Positions 36,630 to 45,929 of a DNA stretch of 64,000 nt are shown here, piece after piece. A program made the translations under genes and the position numbers. Under the pieces are notes generated by a model. The model saw only the letters and a list, made by a program, of their open reading frames with translations. It made no database searches and was not told where the DNA came from. Source of the stretch: an uncultured Alphaproteobacteria bacterium (GTDB taxonomy: Bacteria > Pseudomonadota > Alphaproteobacteria > UBA6615); NCBI GenBank assembly GCA_943787445.1, contig CALSML010000016.1, positions 39,476-103,475 of the forward strand. Direction: 5' to 3'. Numbering within the stretch: position 1 is the stretch's first letter; the number at the start of each line of letters is the position of its first letter.

Positions 36630-37486
36630 GTGCTGTTCCTATCCCGAAGCCGCGACATCGGGGGGCGGCCATCACCTCGGGAACGCCCAAAGCGTGCAAC
36701 AGGTTCCGGACTTCCTGCAGGGCCGCCACATGGGACATGGTCAGTTCAACGGCCGAGCCCTCGTCGCGAACATCCAGCAGAGTAAGACCTTTCAGGAACA
36801 ATTCGCGGAAAATGACCCGCTCGCTGAATCCATGAGCCAAGCGAAAGGCCAGCCGTTCCGACAGGGCCTCCAGCGCAGCGTCCATGTTGCGCTTGTTCTT
36901 CGTATCGAGGGTTGCCAGTCGGTTGCGCATGACCACCCAGTCGATCGAACCACCATCGCGCAGGGCCCGGGATTTCTTCTGATCCAGACCATTTCGGAAT
37001 AGCTGCTGAGTGCACGCACCGCATTGATGTCAGGATCGATGTGCCCGAGAAGATCCAGATCCACAAAGCTGTCATTCATCGGCGTGACGAGAATTCGGCA
37101 AAGGAATGCCCCGCCGGGACAGTGGATTGTCGCTGCCCGGCCGTGTCGATCACAATGACATCGCAGTTCCGGGAGAGGTCATCGACCAGAGCCTGCACCT
37201 GCTGATGCTCGTCTTCGGTCGCCAGCACCTTGTCCCGCAATTCGCTGCGCTGGATTGCCCGGTAGACGGGCTGCGGCAGGTTCATGCCGTTCTTTTCCGC
37301 ATAGGCGACCCCGGTTCTCCAAATAGCGGCTCAGCGTACCCTGCCCCGCGTCCAGATCGATCGCACCGACGGCATCCAGACCCGCACTGCAGCAACCCGG
37401 CGATCAGATGGGCATGGCCCGTGGTCGATTTTCCCGGTCCCGCCCTTCTCGTTGCCAAGAACGACAATCACTGTCGTGCTTGCCAA
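36619..37486 (-). pseudogene. mipZ: ParA-like division-site ATPase MipZ, frame interrupted
   Basis: MipZ forms a gradient from the poles and blocks FtsZ assembly away from midcell in Alphaproteobacteria. Pieces read: VLGNEKGGTGKSTTGHAHLI with the deviant Walker A lysine, AIDLDAGQGTLSRYLENR, LPQPVYRAIQRSELRDKVLA, CDVIVIDTAGSDNPLSR, VTPMNDSFVDLDLLGHIDPD, VVMRNRLATLDTKNKRNMDA, RVIFRELFLKGLTLLDV and a C-terminus LQEVRNLLHALGV. The TPMNDSFVDLD and VIFRELFLKGLTLLD blocks are specific to MipZ. At least five one-base shifts interrupt it (about 37430, 37390, 37320, 37130, 37090, 36980). TTG at 37486, after GGCGGGGG, is the likeliest start. Confidence 0.8.
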
Positions 37487-37498
37487 CTGCCCCCGCCG

Positions 37499-39637
37499 TC
37501 ACGCTGCTTGCAGCCAGACCGCTGTGTCGTGGAACGCCGCGCCGCCATTGGGCCGCACCGGCCTCCGCGCCGATCAGCACATTGATGCCCGATCCCTTCG
37601 ACAAAGGCGGCTTGTTCGGCCACACGCTTTCGACCATCGACCGTGTGACGCCGCGCTGCACCCGGCGTCAGGAAGCTGCGCATGCACGACGACCGAGCCG
37701 CTGCCCGTTGCCCAGCCGCACCTGATCACCGCCCTGCAGCTCCATATCGAGGGCCGCGCAGATCGTCCGGATGGATCAGCTGCGCCTCCGGCGCCCTTCC
37801 CGCGTCTGGCTCGCCGCCGTCTCGGTGAAACTGGTGTTCAGGATAGTTCCGCGCCGGCGCCGCCACCAGCCGGAAAGGAGGCAGTCGTCATCTCGCCTGC
37901 TTCAATGGCGATTCATAGTGACCCCGGCAGTGCCGGCATGCCCGCATGCTTGCCGCGCCGATCTTCCGCCCAGTCCGGCTTGAAGCGGAACCGCCCGTCG
38001 GCATGCCCGAACCCGTCGCAGAAGTGGGCCTGGTCGAATGACTGAGCGCGATCCTCCCAGTGTCCTTCCCAGCAGCTCTGGGCATCCGGATAGCCCGAGC
38101 GCTGCAACGCATCATCCATGAGTTCCCACTCACTCATGGCAAATCCCGGGTGATCTGCGCCAAGGCGTTTGGCGAGTTCTCCCAGTACCCAGTGGTTCGA
38201 GCGCGCTTCTCCCACTGGATCGATCACAGCACGGGTGACCTGAAGATGGGTATGGCCACCCGCCACATACATATCGTCATGCTCGAGAAAGGTGGTTGCC
38301 GGCAGCACGATGTCAGCCATCTCGGCGGTCTCGGTGAGGAACTGTTCATGGACACAAACGAACAGATCATCGCGCGAAAACCCTTCGCGCACCTTGCCCA
38401 GATCCGGGGCCACGTTTATCGGGTTCGTGTTCTGGATGAACAGGGCCGTGATCGGCGGCCCGTCTCCCAAATCGCGGCGATCACCGGTCAGGATCGGTCC
38501 AATCCGCGACTGATCGAGCAGCCGCGTGGCCGGGTCCATCACGTCCTCTCCCTTGATGACGGTCTGGTCGATCCCGTAAATGCCGCCATGCGAATAGAGG
38601 GCACCCCCACCAGGATACTGCCAGGCGCCTGTCACCGCAGGCAGGCAACTCGCTGAAAACATCTGCACGGCACCATTGCGCGATCGGGTGAATCCGAAGC
38701 CCAGCCGCAGATAGCTCCGCTGGGTCTTTCCATAAAGCGCGGCAAACGCCTCGATCTCCTCAGCCGGAATGCCGGTGATCGCCGCGGCCCAGTCCGGGGT
38801 GCGGGTTTGCAGATGCGCTTCCAACTCCTCATGGCCCGAAGTGTATTTTTCCAAATAGGCCCGATCCGCATACCCATCACGGAACAGCACATGCATCACG
38901 GCACATGCCAAGGCCCCGTCAGTGCCCGGGTTCGGCATCAGGTGGATATCAGCCTGCTTGGCCGATGCCGTCTCATAGGGGTCGATGACCACGATCGTCG
39001 CTTTGCGGTTCTTTCGCGCACGGGTCGCATGGGTCATCACATTGACCTGGGTGCTCACCGGGTTGCACCCCCAGATCACGATCAGATCGGACTCCGCCAT
39101 TTCCCGCGCATCCACACCCGTCTTTGATCCGGTGCCCGCGAGCCAGCCCGCATCGGCCAGGGTGTTGCAGAAGGTCGAATGCTGCCGCGAATACCCCATG
39201 GCGTGGCGCAGGCGATTGATACCGTCGCGCTGCACCAGCCCCATGGTGCCGGCATAGTAATAGGGCCAGACGGTTTCCGGCCCGTGCAGATCCGTCGCCT
39301 TCCTGAGCTGATTGGCCACGATATCAAGCGCCTCGTCCCAGGAAATCTCCTCAAACGCCTCTCGTCCAATGCCCTTCGCGCCGATCCGGCGCAGGGGTCG
39401 GGTCAGACGGTCGGGATGGTGCACCCGCTCCGCATAGCGCGCGACCTTCGCGCAGATCACGCCCGAGGTGTAGGTATTCGCGCTCGCCCCACGCACACGC
39501 CCGATCGTCTGCGGATCAAGACGTTCGACCTCCAGCGCGCAGGTGCTCGGACAGTCATGAGGACATGCAGAGTGGAAAACCTGAACATCGCGCAGGCTTT
39601 CGACACCTGAATCCGTGCGGTTTTGATCGAGCGGCAT
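37499..39637 (-). pseudogene. Molybdopterin-dependent oxidoreductase, 3' part frame-interrupted
   Basis: This is a molybdenum bis-guanine-dinucleotide enzyme of the DMSO-reductase superfamily. The first 570 residues are intact from MPLDQNRTDSGVESL: a 4Fe-4S site (HSACPHDCPSTCALEVERLD, SGVICAKVARYAERVHHPDR), then ISWDEALDIVANQLRKATDL, WPYYYAGTMGLVQRDGINRL, LIVIWGCNPVSTQVNVMTHA and VLPATTFLEHDD. Past 37920 the molybdopterin-binding C-domain reads in pieces NYLNTSFTETAASQTREGR, HPDDLAALDMELQGGDQVRL, VVVHAQLPDAGVQRGV and INVLIGAEAG, ending near 37499. About eight shifts occur in 420 bases. No signal peptide is seen, so it is probably cytoplasmic. The substrate is unknown. Confidence 0.82.
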
Positions 39638-39710
39638 CGCAATATTTCTCCAGATCGCAACTATACCGAATCTCGGCCGAAGCGTCGATTGGCAACGGGC
39701 GATTTCACAT

Positions 39711-40746
39711 TCAGAACACAATCTCCCCGTCCGGCCAAAAGGCGCGAAACGCAAATGCAAATGTCACATCATAGGGTGTGTCGACAAGCCGGCCATCAGA
39801 ACCGTGACGTTGCGCAACGACATTGCCCACATCTCGTCCGGATGGGATCGTGGGATGGTCATGAATCGAATTCTGGCCCGACGTCCAGGTCAACACCAGA
39901 TCACCGTCTTCAAAGCGCTGCCGCTTGCCCAAAAAAATCCAGTGCTCAGGCTTTTCCCCCGACCACAACCACGCGCGTGAGCGGCGACATATCTGCAGGC
40001 AGATCGTAGTCATAGCGCTCGAGCAGCATGGTCTTCGATTGCGTCTCCCACAGCGTGTCCATGCCGGAATAGGGCGTGGCGCCATAGGGTTGCGTCATGA
40101 CATCGGCCGGCACCATCACCTGCCCATCCGGCGCGCGATCGCGAAACCGGGCGAGAGATTCCAGCCGGGCCGGAACCGGTGTCAGGCGCATCCCAGCCGC
40201 CGCGCCGACGATCGCCTCACCGGTGAACTGCTGCCACCAACTTAGCGTTTCGTGATCCCACATGAACAGATCGGAGTTCCGCAATTTACCCGAAACTCCT
40301 AAGGTGTGAATCTTGCCATTCACGTTGCGATCGAACACCACGGCCGAACTGCAGAGCGGGCAATAGGTCACCGCGATCTTTTTCCCGGCCAGTTCGTCAT
40401 TGACGATCTCATGAGTCATCAGAATGCCCAGGGGATAGGCATGCGCCTTGCCGTCCAGAGAGACCTCAATGACGGGCTCGGTGCCCTTGTAATGTTTTGC
40501 GACCGCATCAATTGACGCAAAATTCGGATCATAGATCGGCGGAATACCGTCCCGCGGAACACCGCCGGAGAATATCTCCTCAAAGGGCACCGAGTGTTTG
40601 GAGAAATCCGTCTCCGGCCACTCCAGCTTCCAGAAAGCCGGATTCGCCTGACCGGTAGACGCCACGATCAGGAAAACGACACCAGCGCCGATGATGGCGC
40701 CGATCCGGCCCCATGTTTGGGTGAGAAAAGTTGGCATAACAAACAT
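39711..40746 (-). pseudogene. DUF3179-domain protein, one frameshift
   Basis: DUF3179 proteins are exported or membrane-linked proteins of unknown function. An N-terminal hydrophobic segment (RIGAIIGAGVVFLIVASTGQA) looks like a signal peptide. The domain includes HSVPFEEIFSGGVPRDGIPP, the diagnostic VTYCPLCSSAVVFDRNVNGK with its CPLC pair, and HETLSWWQQFTGEAIVG. The first frame ends at VVVVGGKA near 39946; the next continues GEKPEHWIFLGKRQRFEDGD and DVTFAFAFRAFWPDGEIVF. An extra G in the run around 39956-39960 explains it. It is 72 bases upstream of the molybdopterin enzyme, same strand. Confidence 0.82.
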
Positions 40747-40761
40747 CCCGTTTTTGTCATC

Positions 40762-40908
40762 TCAGTTGCGTATCTGTCCGACCAGCGCCCCAATACTTTC
40801 GGGAAAAAAACGGCGACGTTTCCGCCGCCGCTCAAGTTCCTCCATCAGGAATGCGGATGGAGAAGCACGATGATCGTCCACAGTAGATAACAATGACCGG
40901 CACCACAT
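40762..40908 (-). CDS. Possible small leader ORF (48 residues) overlapping a hairpin with a T run
   Basis: In the 229-base gap before the DUF3179 gene, the minus strand has an ORF starting ATG at 40908 and ending 15 bases before the DUF3179 start. It has a strongly basic core (ELERRRKRRRFFPE). The same bases, 40811-40830, form a GC-rich hairpin (CGGCGGCG with CGTCGCCG, one mismatch, four-base loop) followed by seven T on the minus strand, the form of an intrinsic terminator. It may be a leader peptide with attenuator, a small RNA end, or chance. No good ribosome-binding site was seen. Confidence 0.3.
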   Translation of the reverse strand: MWCRSLLSTVDDHRASPSAFLMEELERRRKRRRFFPESIGALVGQIRN

Positions 40909-40975
40909 AAAGTCACTCCACGTCACGACTCTGTGAGAGTTGCATCCCGGCCGAGACAGGACGCAAACTGTGAGT

Positions 40976-41413
40976 ATGGCCACATTTACAATCGGATTTA
41001 CCAAGACCACGGCGGAAGACTTTTTCGCCCGCCTCAACAAGGCCGGTGTGCAACGCATTGTGGACGTTCGATTGCAGAACACGTCCCAACTGGCGGGTTT
41101 TGCAAAAGCGGCTGACCTGTCGTTCTTTCTCGAAAAGATCAGCGGCATCAGCTATCGCCATGCGCCCGAACTCGCACCCGACGACGAATTGTTCGCCGAC
41201 TACCGCAAAAACGTTCTAACATGGGATGTCTTCGAACCACGGTTTCTCGACATCATGGCCAGCCGCGCGATTGAAGAACAGTTCGATCCGACAGAACTGG
41301 AAGGCGCGTACCTCCTGTGCAGCGAAGACACGCCACATAATTGTCATCGCAGGCTGGTTATCGAGTATCTTGAGGATCGCTGGGGGCAATCTCTCAATGT
41401 GACCCATCTCTAG
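40976..41413 (+). CDS. DUF488 family protein
   Basis: A 145-residue protein of the DUF488 family, of unknown function. It shows ATFTIGFTKTTAEDFFARLN, GVQRIVDVRLQNTSQLAGFA, YRHAPELAPDDELFADYRKN and the cysteine-containing end LLCSEDTPHNCHRRLVIEYL, which is the most conserved part of the family and may bind a metal or nucleotide. The ATG at 40976 is two codons after a GTG that could also serve. It stands alone, divergent from DUF3179, with the oxygenase gene 28 bases downstream. Confidence 0.85.
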   Translation: MATFTIGFTKTTAEDFFARLNKAGVQRIVDVRLQNTSQLAGFAKAADLSFFLEKISGISYRHAPELAPDDELFADYRKNVLTWDVFEPRFLDIMASRAIEEQFDPTELEGAYLLCSEDTPHNCHRRLVIEYLEDRWGQSLNVTHL

Positions 41414-41441
41414 AAGCAGGATTTGTCAGCAGAACCCCGCC

Positions 41442-42464
41442 ATGAGCCCTCGCAGCGAAACGATCCGGCCAGCAGCCGCAATTGACCCCAATGAGATTCC
41501 GATTATCGATATCGGGCCGGTCCTCGCCGGGACGCCGGGCGCGGTCGAGCATATTGCCGAGGAGGTCTACAAGGCCTGCACCGGAATGGGCTTCCTGTTT
41601 CTGGTTAATCATGGGCTGGATATGCAGACGGTCGCCGACACTTTCGAGGCTTCACGGCGATTTCATACGCTGCCCATGGAAGAGAAACTCAAAGTCCGGA
41701 TGAACCGGCATCAATGCGGGTATATGCCCCCCAATGTCTCGGTCCATTCCGACACCTTCGAAAAACATCAGACCGCGCTGAAGCCGCAGGTCAGCGAAGC
41801 ATTCAAATTCACGTTCGATCTATCACCGGACGACCCCGACTATGGCAAGAGCCGGCGGTTTCGTGGTCACAACAAATGGCCCGACGAAGCCAGCGTCCCG
41901 GGATTGCGTGACGCGTTCATGGGTTTTCACGTGGCCCTTGAAGGATTTGCCCGAAAACTACTTCCCGTACTTTCGGTCGCGCTGGGCATGGACCCCGAGT
42001 TCTTCGACCCTCATTTCGAGCGCTCAAGCTCCATGAGCCGGATCGCCCACTACCCGCCGACGGGGAATGGCAGCGAACAGATTTCCCTGCCCGGTCATAC
42101 GGATCTGTCGTTTCTGTCGCTGATTCCACCGGCCACACGTCCGGGACTGGAAATCCTCACGCCTACCGGCGAATGGATCGCACAACCGCTCGTGCCGAAC
42201 GGTTTGCTGTTCAACACCGGCAACACGCTTTGCCAATGGACCAATGACGTGTTCAAGGCGACGCCTCACCGGGTTCGTGCAGACCCGACCGAGGACCGGT
42301 ACTCCAACATCTTTTTCCTCTATCCCAATGTGGATACACTGATGTCCTGCGTTCCGACATGCGTGAGTGCCGAGAACCCTGAGAAGTACCCACCAATCAC
42401 ATTCGGGGATTTTCATGCTGGATACGCCGCGCGCAACTTCGCCTATGCGGAGAACTGGGACTAG
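41442..42464 (+). CDS. 2-oxoglutarate/Fe(II)-dependent oxygenase, isopenicillin N synthase-like
   Basis: These non-haem iron oxygenases hydroxylate or oxidise small molecules. The 340-residue protein has the N-terminal DIOX_N domain (IPIIDIGPVLAGTPGAVEHI, GMGFLFLVNHGLDMQTVADT) and the catalytic jelly-roll with iron ligands in LPGHTDLSFLSLI (His and Asp) and FKATPHRVRADP (His), plus DRYSNIFFLYPNVDT where an arginine normally binds 2-oxoglutarate nearby. The substrate is not predictable; plant and bacterial homologues act on many compounds. It lies 28 bases after the DUF488 gene. Confidence 0.87.
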   Translation: MSPRSETIRPAAAIDPNEIPIIDIGPVLAGTPGAVEHIAEEVYKACTGMGFLFLVNHGLDMQTVADTFEASRRFHTLPMEEKLKVRMNRHQCGYMPPNVSVHSDTFEKHQTALKPQVSEAFKFTFDLSPDDPDYGKSRRFRGHNKWPDEASVPGLRDAFMGFHVALEGFARKLLPVLSVALGMDPEFFDPHFERSSSMSRIAHYPPTGNGSEQISLPGHTDLSFLSLIPPATRPGLEILTPTGEWIAQPLVPNGLLFNTGNTLCQWTNDVFKATPHRVRADPTEDRYSNIFFLYPNVDTLMSCVPTCVSAENPEKYPPITFGDFHAGYAARNFAYAENWD

Positions 42465-42505
42465 ATCGACCTTCTGACCGTCGCGTCAAAAGCAGAAAAT
42501 ATTTT

Positions 42506-42733
42506 TCAGCAGAGACGGTGCTTCTGGTCCATGCGCAGGGCGTCGAGGTCCTTTTCCCATTGCTCATCACCCGGCGGCTGGTGAATACCCAGAGTTGCCT
42601 TGTGGTAATCGAAATTGTCTTCACCCTCGACTGGCTCACGATCCCATGAATCCGTGGTTCGCAGGGCCGACCAGGTCCCCAGCACAACGCAGACAAAGAA
42701 TGCGCCGATAATGACGATAATTTCGATACTCAT
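42506..42733 (-). CDS. Small single-pass membrane protein of unknown function
   Basis: A 75-residue protein with one N-terminal membrane helix (IEIIVIIGAFFVCVVLGTWSAL) and a hydrophilic tail (SWDREPVEGEDNFDYHKATL). I chose the ATG at 42733 (MSIEI) because the sequence upstream is not protein-like. It reads against its neighbours, convergent with the oxygenase and divergent from the ligase gene. I do not recognise a family. Confidence 0.6.
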   Translation of the reverse strand: MSIEIIVIIGAFFVCVVLGTWSALRTTDSWDREPVEGEDNFDYHKATLGIHQPPGDEQWEKDLDALRMDQKHRLC

Positions 42734-42883
42734 GACTTTCTCCCAACGCACAGCGCGATAGATACTGATACCAATCTATCTTGTCTCGCATGCGCAGGAA
42801 ACGGGCTTCAAATGTTTGAGAGCATTTGCAGCGCTTGGCCGGCATCGTAGTATCGCGGATTACCGTTACCGGAGCACCAAACA

Positions 42884-44254
42884 GTGGGATTCACGCCAAT
42901 CAAGAACGCTGCTGACGCCATCGCGCGCGTCGGACGCGCAGATCATGACTTCGTCAAAGTCGGGGTCTTCGATCTCGACGGTATCTTTCGCGGCAAGTTC
43001 ATGCACCGCGAGAAATTTCTGAGTGCTCTGGAAAACAACTTTGGATTCTGTGACGTGGTTCTGGGTTGGGACATGAATGACCAGCTCTATGACAACGCCA
43101 CTTACACGGGCTGGCACACTGGCTTTCCAGACGCGTCAGTCCGCATCGTTCCCGAAACGGGTCGGCAGATACCCATGGAGGACAATTGCTGGCTATTCAT
43201 TTGCGAGTTCAGTGATGATGCCGCCGAACTCTGTCCCCGCAATGTACTCAAACGCGTCCTTGCACGCGCTGGCGAATTGGGATTCGGGATCAAGGCCGGG
43301 TTTGAGTACGAATTCTTCGTCTTTGCCGAGACCCCTGAAAGCGCGCGCACCAAGCATCATCAGAACATGATCCCGGTCGCACCGGGCAACGCCGGTTATT
43401 CGATGCTACGGCAGACTTCCCTGAGTGACTTTTATCGCGCGTTGCTTGAACTGTGTGCGGCTATGCGCATGCCTCTCGAAGGCCTGCACGAGGAAATGGG
43501 TGCCGGTGTGATCGAAGCCGCCATCATCGCAAGTGACGGGCTCAGCGCGGCTGATCAGGCAGCTCTTTTCAAGACCTACACCAAGGCGCACGCCCAGGCA
43601 CACGGAATGATGGCCACGTTCATGGCCAAGTGGAGTGAGAGAGAAGCTGGACAATCCGGCCATATTCACCTGTCCCTGACGGATTTGAACGGCACGGGGA
43701 ACGCATTTCACGACGCGGCTGTCGAGGGACAAACTAGTGACGTGATGAGCCATTTCATCGGCGGTCAACAAGCCTTGATGCCCGAATTCACGGCGCTGTT
43801 TGCGCCAACCGTAAACTCTTATCGTCGGCTGGTACCCGGACTTTGGGCGCCAACAGCTGCCAGTTGGGGAGTCGACAACCGGACCTGCGCGCTTCGCGTT
43901 GTTCCGGGCACTGAAAAATCCACGCGCGTGGAGCATCGCCTGCCAGGGGCCGATACCAACCCGTATCTGGCCCTCGCCGCGGCCATCGCATCCGGTCTGC
44001 ACGGGATCGAAAACAAGATCGATCCGGATGCTCCAGTCACAGGGAATGCCTATGAGAACACCCTTGCTGCCGAACGCCAACTTCCACGGGTGCTGGAAGA
44101 CGCCAGCGCGTTCTTCGCCAAATCCGAGGTGGCGCGCGACTGGTTCGGTGACGCCTTCGTCGATCACTTTGCGGCATCACGAGACTGGGAGGTGCGTGAA
44201 TCCCGCAAACATGTCAGCGACTGGGAACTCTCACGCTATTTTGAATTGATCTAG
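42884..44254 (+). CDS. Glutamine synthetase-like amine ligase (PuuA/GlnA-family)
   Basis: This is a glutamine synthetase family protein that more likely joins glutamate to an amine than to ammonia. The 456-residue protein has the catalytic domain with GFEYEFFVFAETPE, GAGVIEAAIIASDGLSAADQ (a variant of the glutamate-ammonia site), TFMAKWSEREAGQSGHIHLS, and the C-terminal GVDNRTCALRVVPGTEKSTR with VEHRLPGADTNPYLALAAAI. It lacks the adenylylation loop of GlnA and resembles gamma-glutamylputrescine or gamma-glutamyl-amide synthetases. It starts with GTG. The iron alcohol dehydrogenase begins 17 bases after its stop. Confidence 0.83.
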   Translation: MGFTPIKNAADAIARVGRADHDFVKVGVFDLDGIFRGKFMHREKFLSALENNFGFCDVVLGWDMNDQLYDNATYTGWHTGFPDASVRIVPETGRQIPMEDNCWLFICEFSDDAAELCPRNVLKRVLARAGELGFGIKAGFEYEFFVFAETPESARTKHHQNMIPVAPGNAGYSMLRQTSLSDFYRALLELCAAMRMPLEGLHEEMGAGVIEAAIIASDGLSAADQAALFKTYTKAHAQAHGMMATFMAKWSEREAGQSGHIHLSLTDLNGTGNAFHDAAVEGQTSDVMSHFIGGQQALMPEFTALFAPTVNSYRRLVPGLWAPTAASWGVDNRTCALRVVPGTEKSTRVEHRLPGADTNPYLALAAAIASGLHGIENKIDPDAPVTGNAYENTLAAERQLPRVLEDASAFFAKSEVARDWFGDAFVDHFAASRDWEVRESRKHVSDWELSRYFELI

Positions 44255-44271
44255 AACGGACAGATAAACCT

Positions 44272-45459
44272 ATGACCCTTGATAGCAGCAGCCTGCGCGG
44301 CAACTGGAACTTTCCGACCACGATTTGGTTTGGCGCGGGACGGATTTCGACTCTCCCGCGCGCCTGTAAAACTTTGGGCATCACCAAGCCTCTGCTCGTC
44401 ACCGATCCCGGATTGGTCAGCCTGCCCATGGTGCTCGATGCCGTGGCCGCAACCCAAGCCGAAGGCTTCCCGACGACCGTGTTCGCCGATGTCAAAGGCA
44501 ACCCTGTCAGCCGGAATGTGCACGACGGTGTCAGCGCCCTGCGCACAGCCGGATGCGACGGTGTGATTGCATTTGGTGGCGGATCGTCACTCGATGCCGC
44601 CAAAACCATTGCCCTGGTCGCAGCACAGGGTGATGACTTTGATCTCTGGTCGATGGAAGAAGGTCGCAAGGACTGGATATCCGCATCTGCGCCAATACCG
44701 ACCATCGCGATCCCCACGACCGCAGGCACCGGTTCGGAAGTCAGTCGATCAACCGTGGTGCTGGATGAGAACACCGGCCGAAAGGTGATCATTACCCATC
44801 CGGGCATGATGCCAGGCATCGTGATCGCCGATCCCGAGCTTACCGTCGGACTGCCTGCGCACATCACCGCAGCAACGGGCATGGATGCGCTCGCGCATTG
44901 TTTGGAAGCGTATTGCTCTCCGTTTCACAACCCCATGTGTGACGGTGTTGCGCTCGAAGGCATGCGACTGATCCGGGAGCATCTGCATGACGCTGTCTCA
45001 GACGGCGCGAACATGGTCGCCCGCGCGCAGGTGATGGCGGCGGCTTCCTTGGGGGCAGCAGCATTTCAGAAGGGTCTGGGTGCCATTCACGCCATGAGCC
45101 ATCCTGTGAGTGCCCTCTACGACTCCCATCATGGCCTCACCAATGCCGTCGTGATGCCTTACGTGCTAATGCGCAACCGCACCGCCATCGAGGACAAGCT
45201 GTCCCGCGTGTCGTCCTATCTCGGTCTTGCAGGCAAAGCTTCCAGCGGTTTTGGCGTGTTTGTCGACTGGACCCTTGATCTCCGTAAAGCTTTCGAGATG
45301 CCGCACACGCTGGAAGGACTGGAGGTCGAGGAAAGCCGTTTCGATGATCTCGCAGCAGCAGCCGCGGTCGACCCCACCTCCATCGCCAACCCGGTCAAAC
45401 TGGACGCGTCGGACTATCGCACGCTGTATGAAAACGCTTTCACGGGTGCCCTCGGCTGA
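44272..45459 (+). CDS. Iron-containing alcohol dehydrogenase
   Basis: Type III alcohol dehydrogenases oxidise alcohols or reduce aldehydes with NAD(P). The 395-residue protein has the nucleotide motif GVIAFGGGSSLDAAKTIALV, the metal region PTTAGTGSEVSRSTVVLDEN, GMDALAHCLEAYCSPFHNPM with a conserved His, and GAIHAMSHPVSALYDSHHGL, supplying further metal ligands. Its tight spacing with the ligase gene suggests joint action, perhaps on a gamma-glutamylated amino alcohol. No aldehyde dehydrogenase or hydrolase adjoins. Its stop faces the small gene at 45462 across two bases. Confidence 0.9.
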   Translation: MTLDSSSLRGNWNFPTTIWFGAGRISTLPRACKTLGITKPLLVTDPGLVSLPMVLDAVAATQAEGFPTTVFADVKGNPVSRNVHDGVSALRTAGCDGVIAFGGGSSLDAAKTIALVAAQGDDFDLWSMEEGRKDWISASAPIPTIAIPTTAGTGSEVSRSTVVLDENTGRKVIITHPGMMPGIVIADPELTVGLPAHITAATGMDALAHCLEAYCSPFHNPMCDGVALEGMRLIREHLHDAVSDGANMVARAQVMAAASLGAAAFQKGLGAIHAMSHPVSALYDSHHGLTNAVVMPYVLMRNRTAIEDKLSRVSSYLGLAGKASSGFGVFVDWTLDLRKAFEMPHTLEGLEVEESRFDDLAAAAAVDPTSIANPVKLDASDYRTLYENAFTGALG

Positions 45460-45461
45460 GG

Positions 45462-45704
45462 TCAGCCCTTCTTGTAGGGGTTGGTCAGTTTTTCGACGAC
45501 GGTGTGCAACACCTCGCGGAACTGTGCTTCGGAGACATCCATCAGTACCGCATCTTCCAGAGCTTCCTGACAGATCTCCTCGATCTCGGCCAGGTTGGCA
45601 CGAAGCACGACAATGGATTCCTCACAACTCATAACCACGCCATCCGGTTGCTTCCAGACGTCAGGCTCTGCAGCGCTGCGGGACTTCTGACCTGCCATGT
45701 CCAT
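45462..45704 (-). CDS. Small conserved-looking protein of unknown function
   Basis: An 80-residue soluble protein, MDMAGQKSRSAAEPDVWKQP at the start, then a predicted helical core (SCEESIVVLRANLAEIEEIC, QEALEDAVLMDVSEAQFREV) and a basic end NPYKKG. Two cysteines occur (SCEES, EICQEA). It is convergent with the alcohol dehydrogenase and divergent from the amino-acid dehydrogenase. No family was recognised; codon use and clean ends support a real gene. Confidence 0.65.
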   Translation of the reverse strand: MDMAGQKSRSAAEPDVWKQPDGVVMSCEESIVVLRANLAEIEEICQEALEDAVLMDVSEAQFREVLHTVVEKLTNPYKKG

Positions 45705-45929
45705 GGGTCCTTAAGAGGCGGGTGCATCGCGACTCAGCCGCGATCGGGTTGAAATAATATTACAATGTAACGTGGCAAGGTTTCATCTTGCATCCGACGC
45801 CGAAACCCAGACGTCCGCTTGTTTCGATCACCACAAGTTTCATTGATATTCATTGAAGATTAAAGACACGTGTGCAAGATCACCAGTAATGGTTCCACAC
45901 ATGTTGGAAGCGCAAGTCTGAAGATTCCC

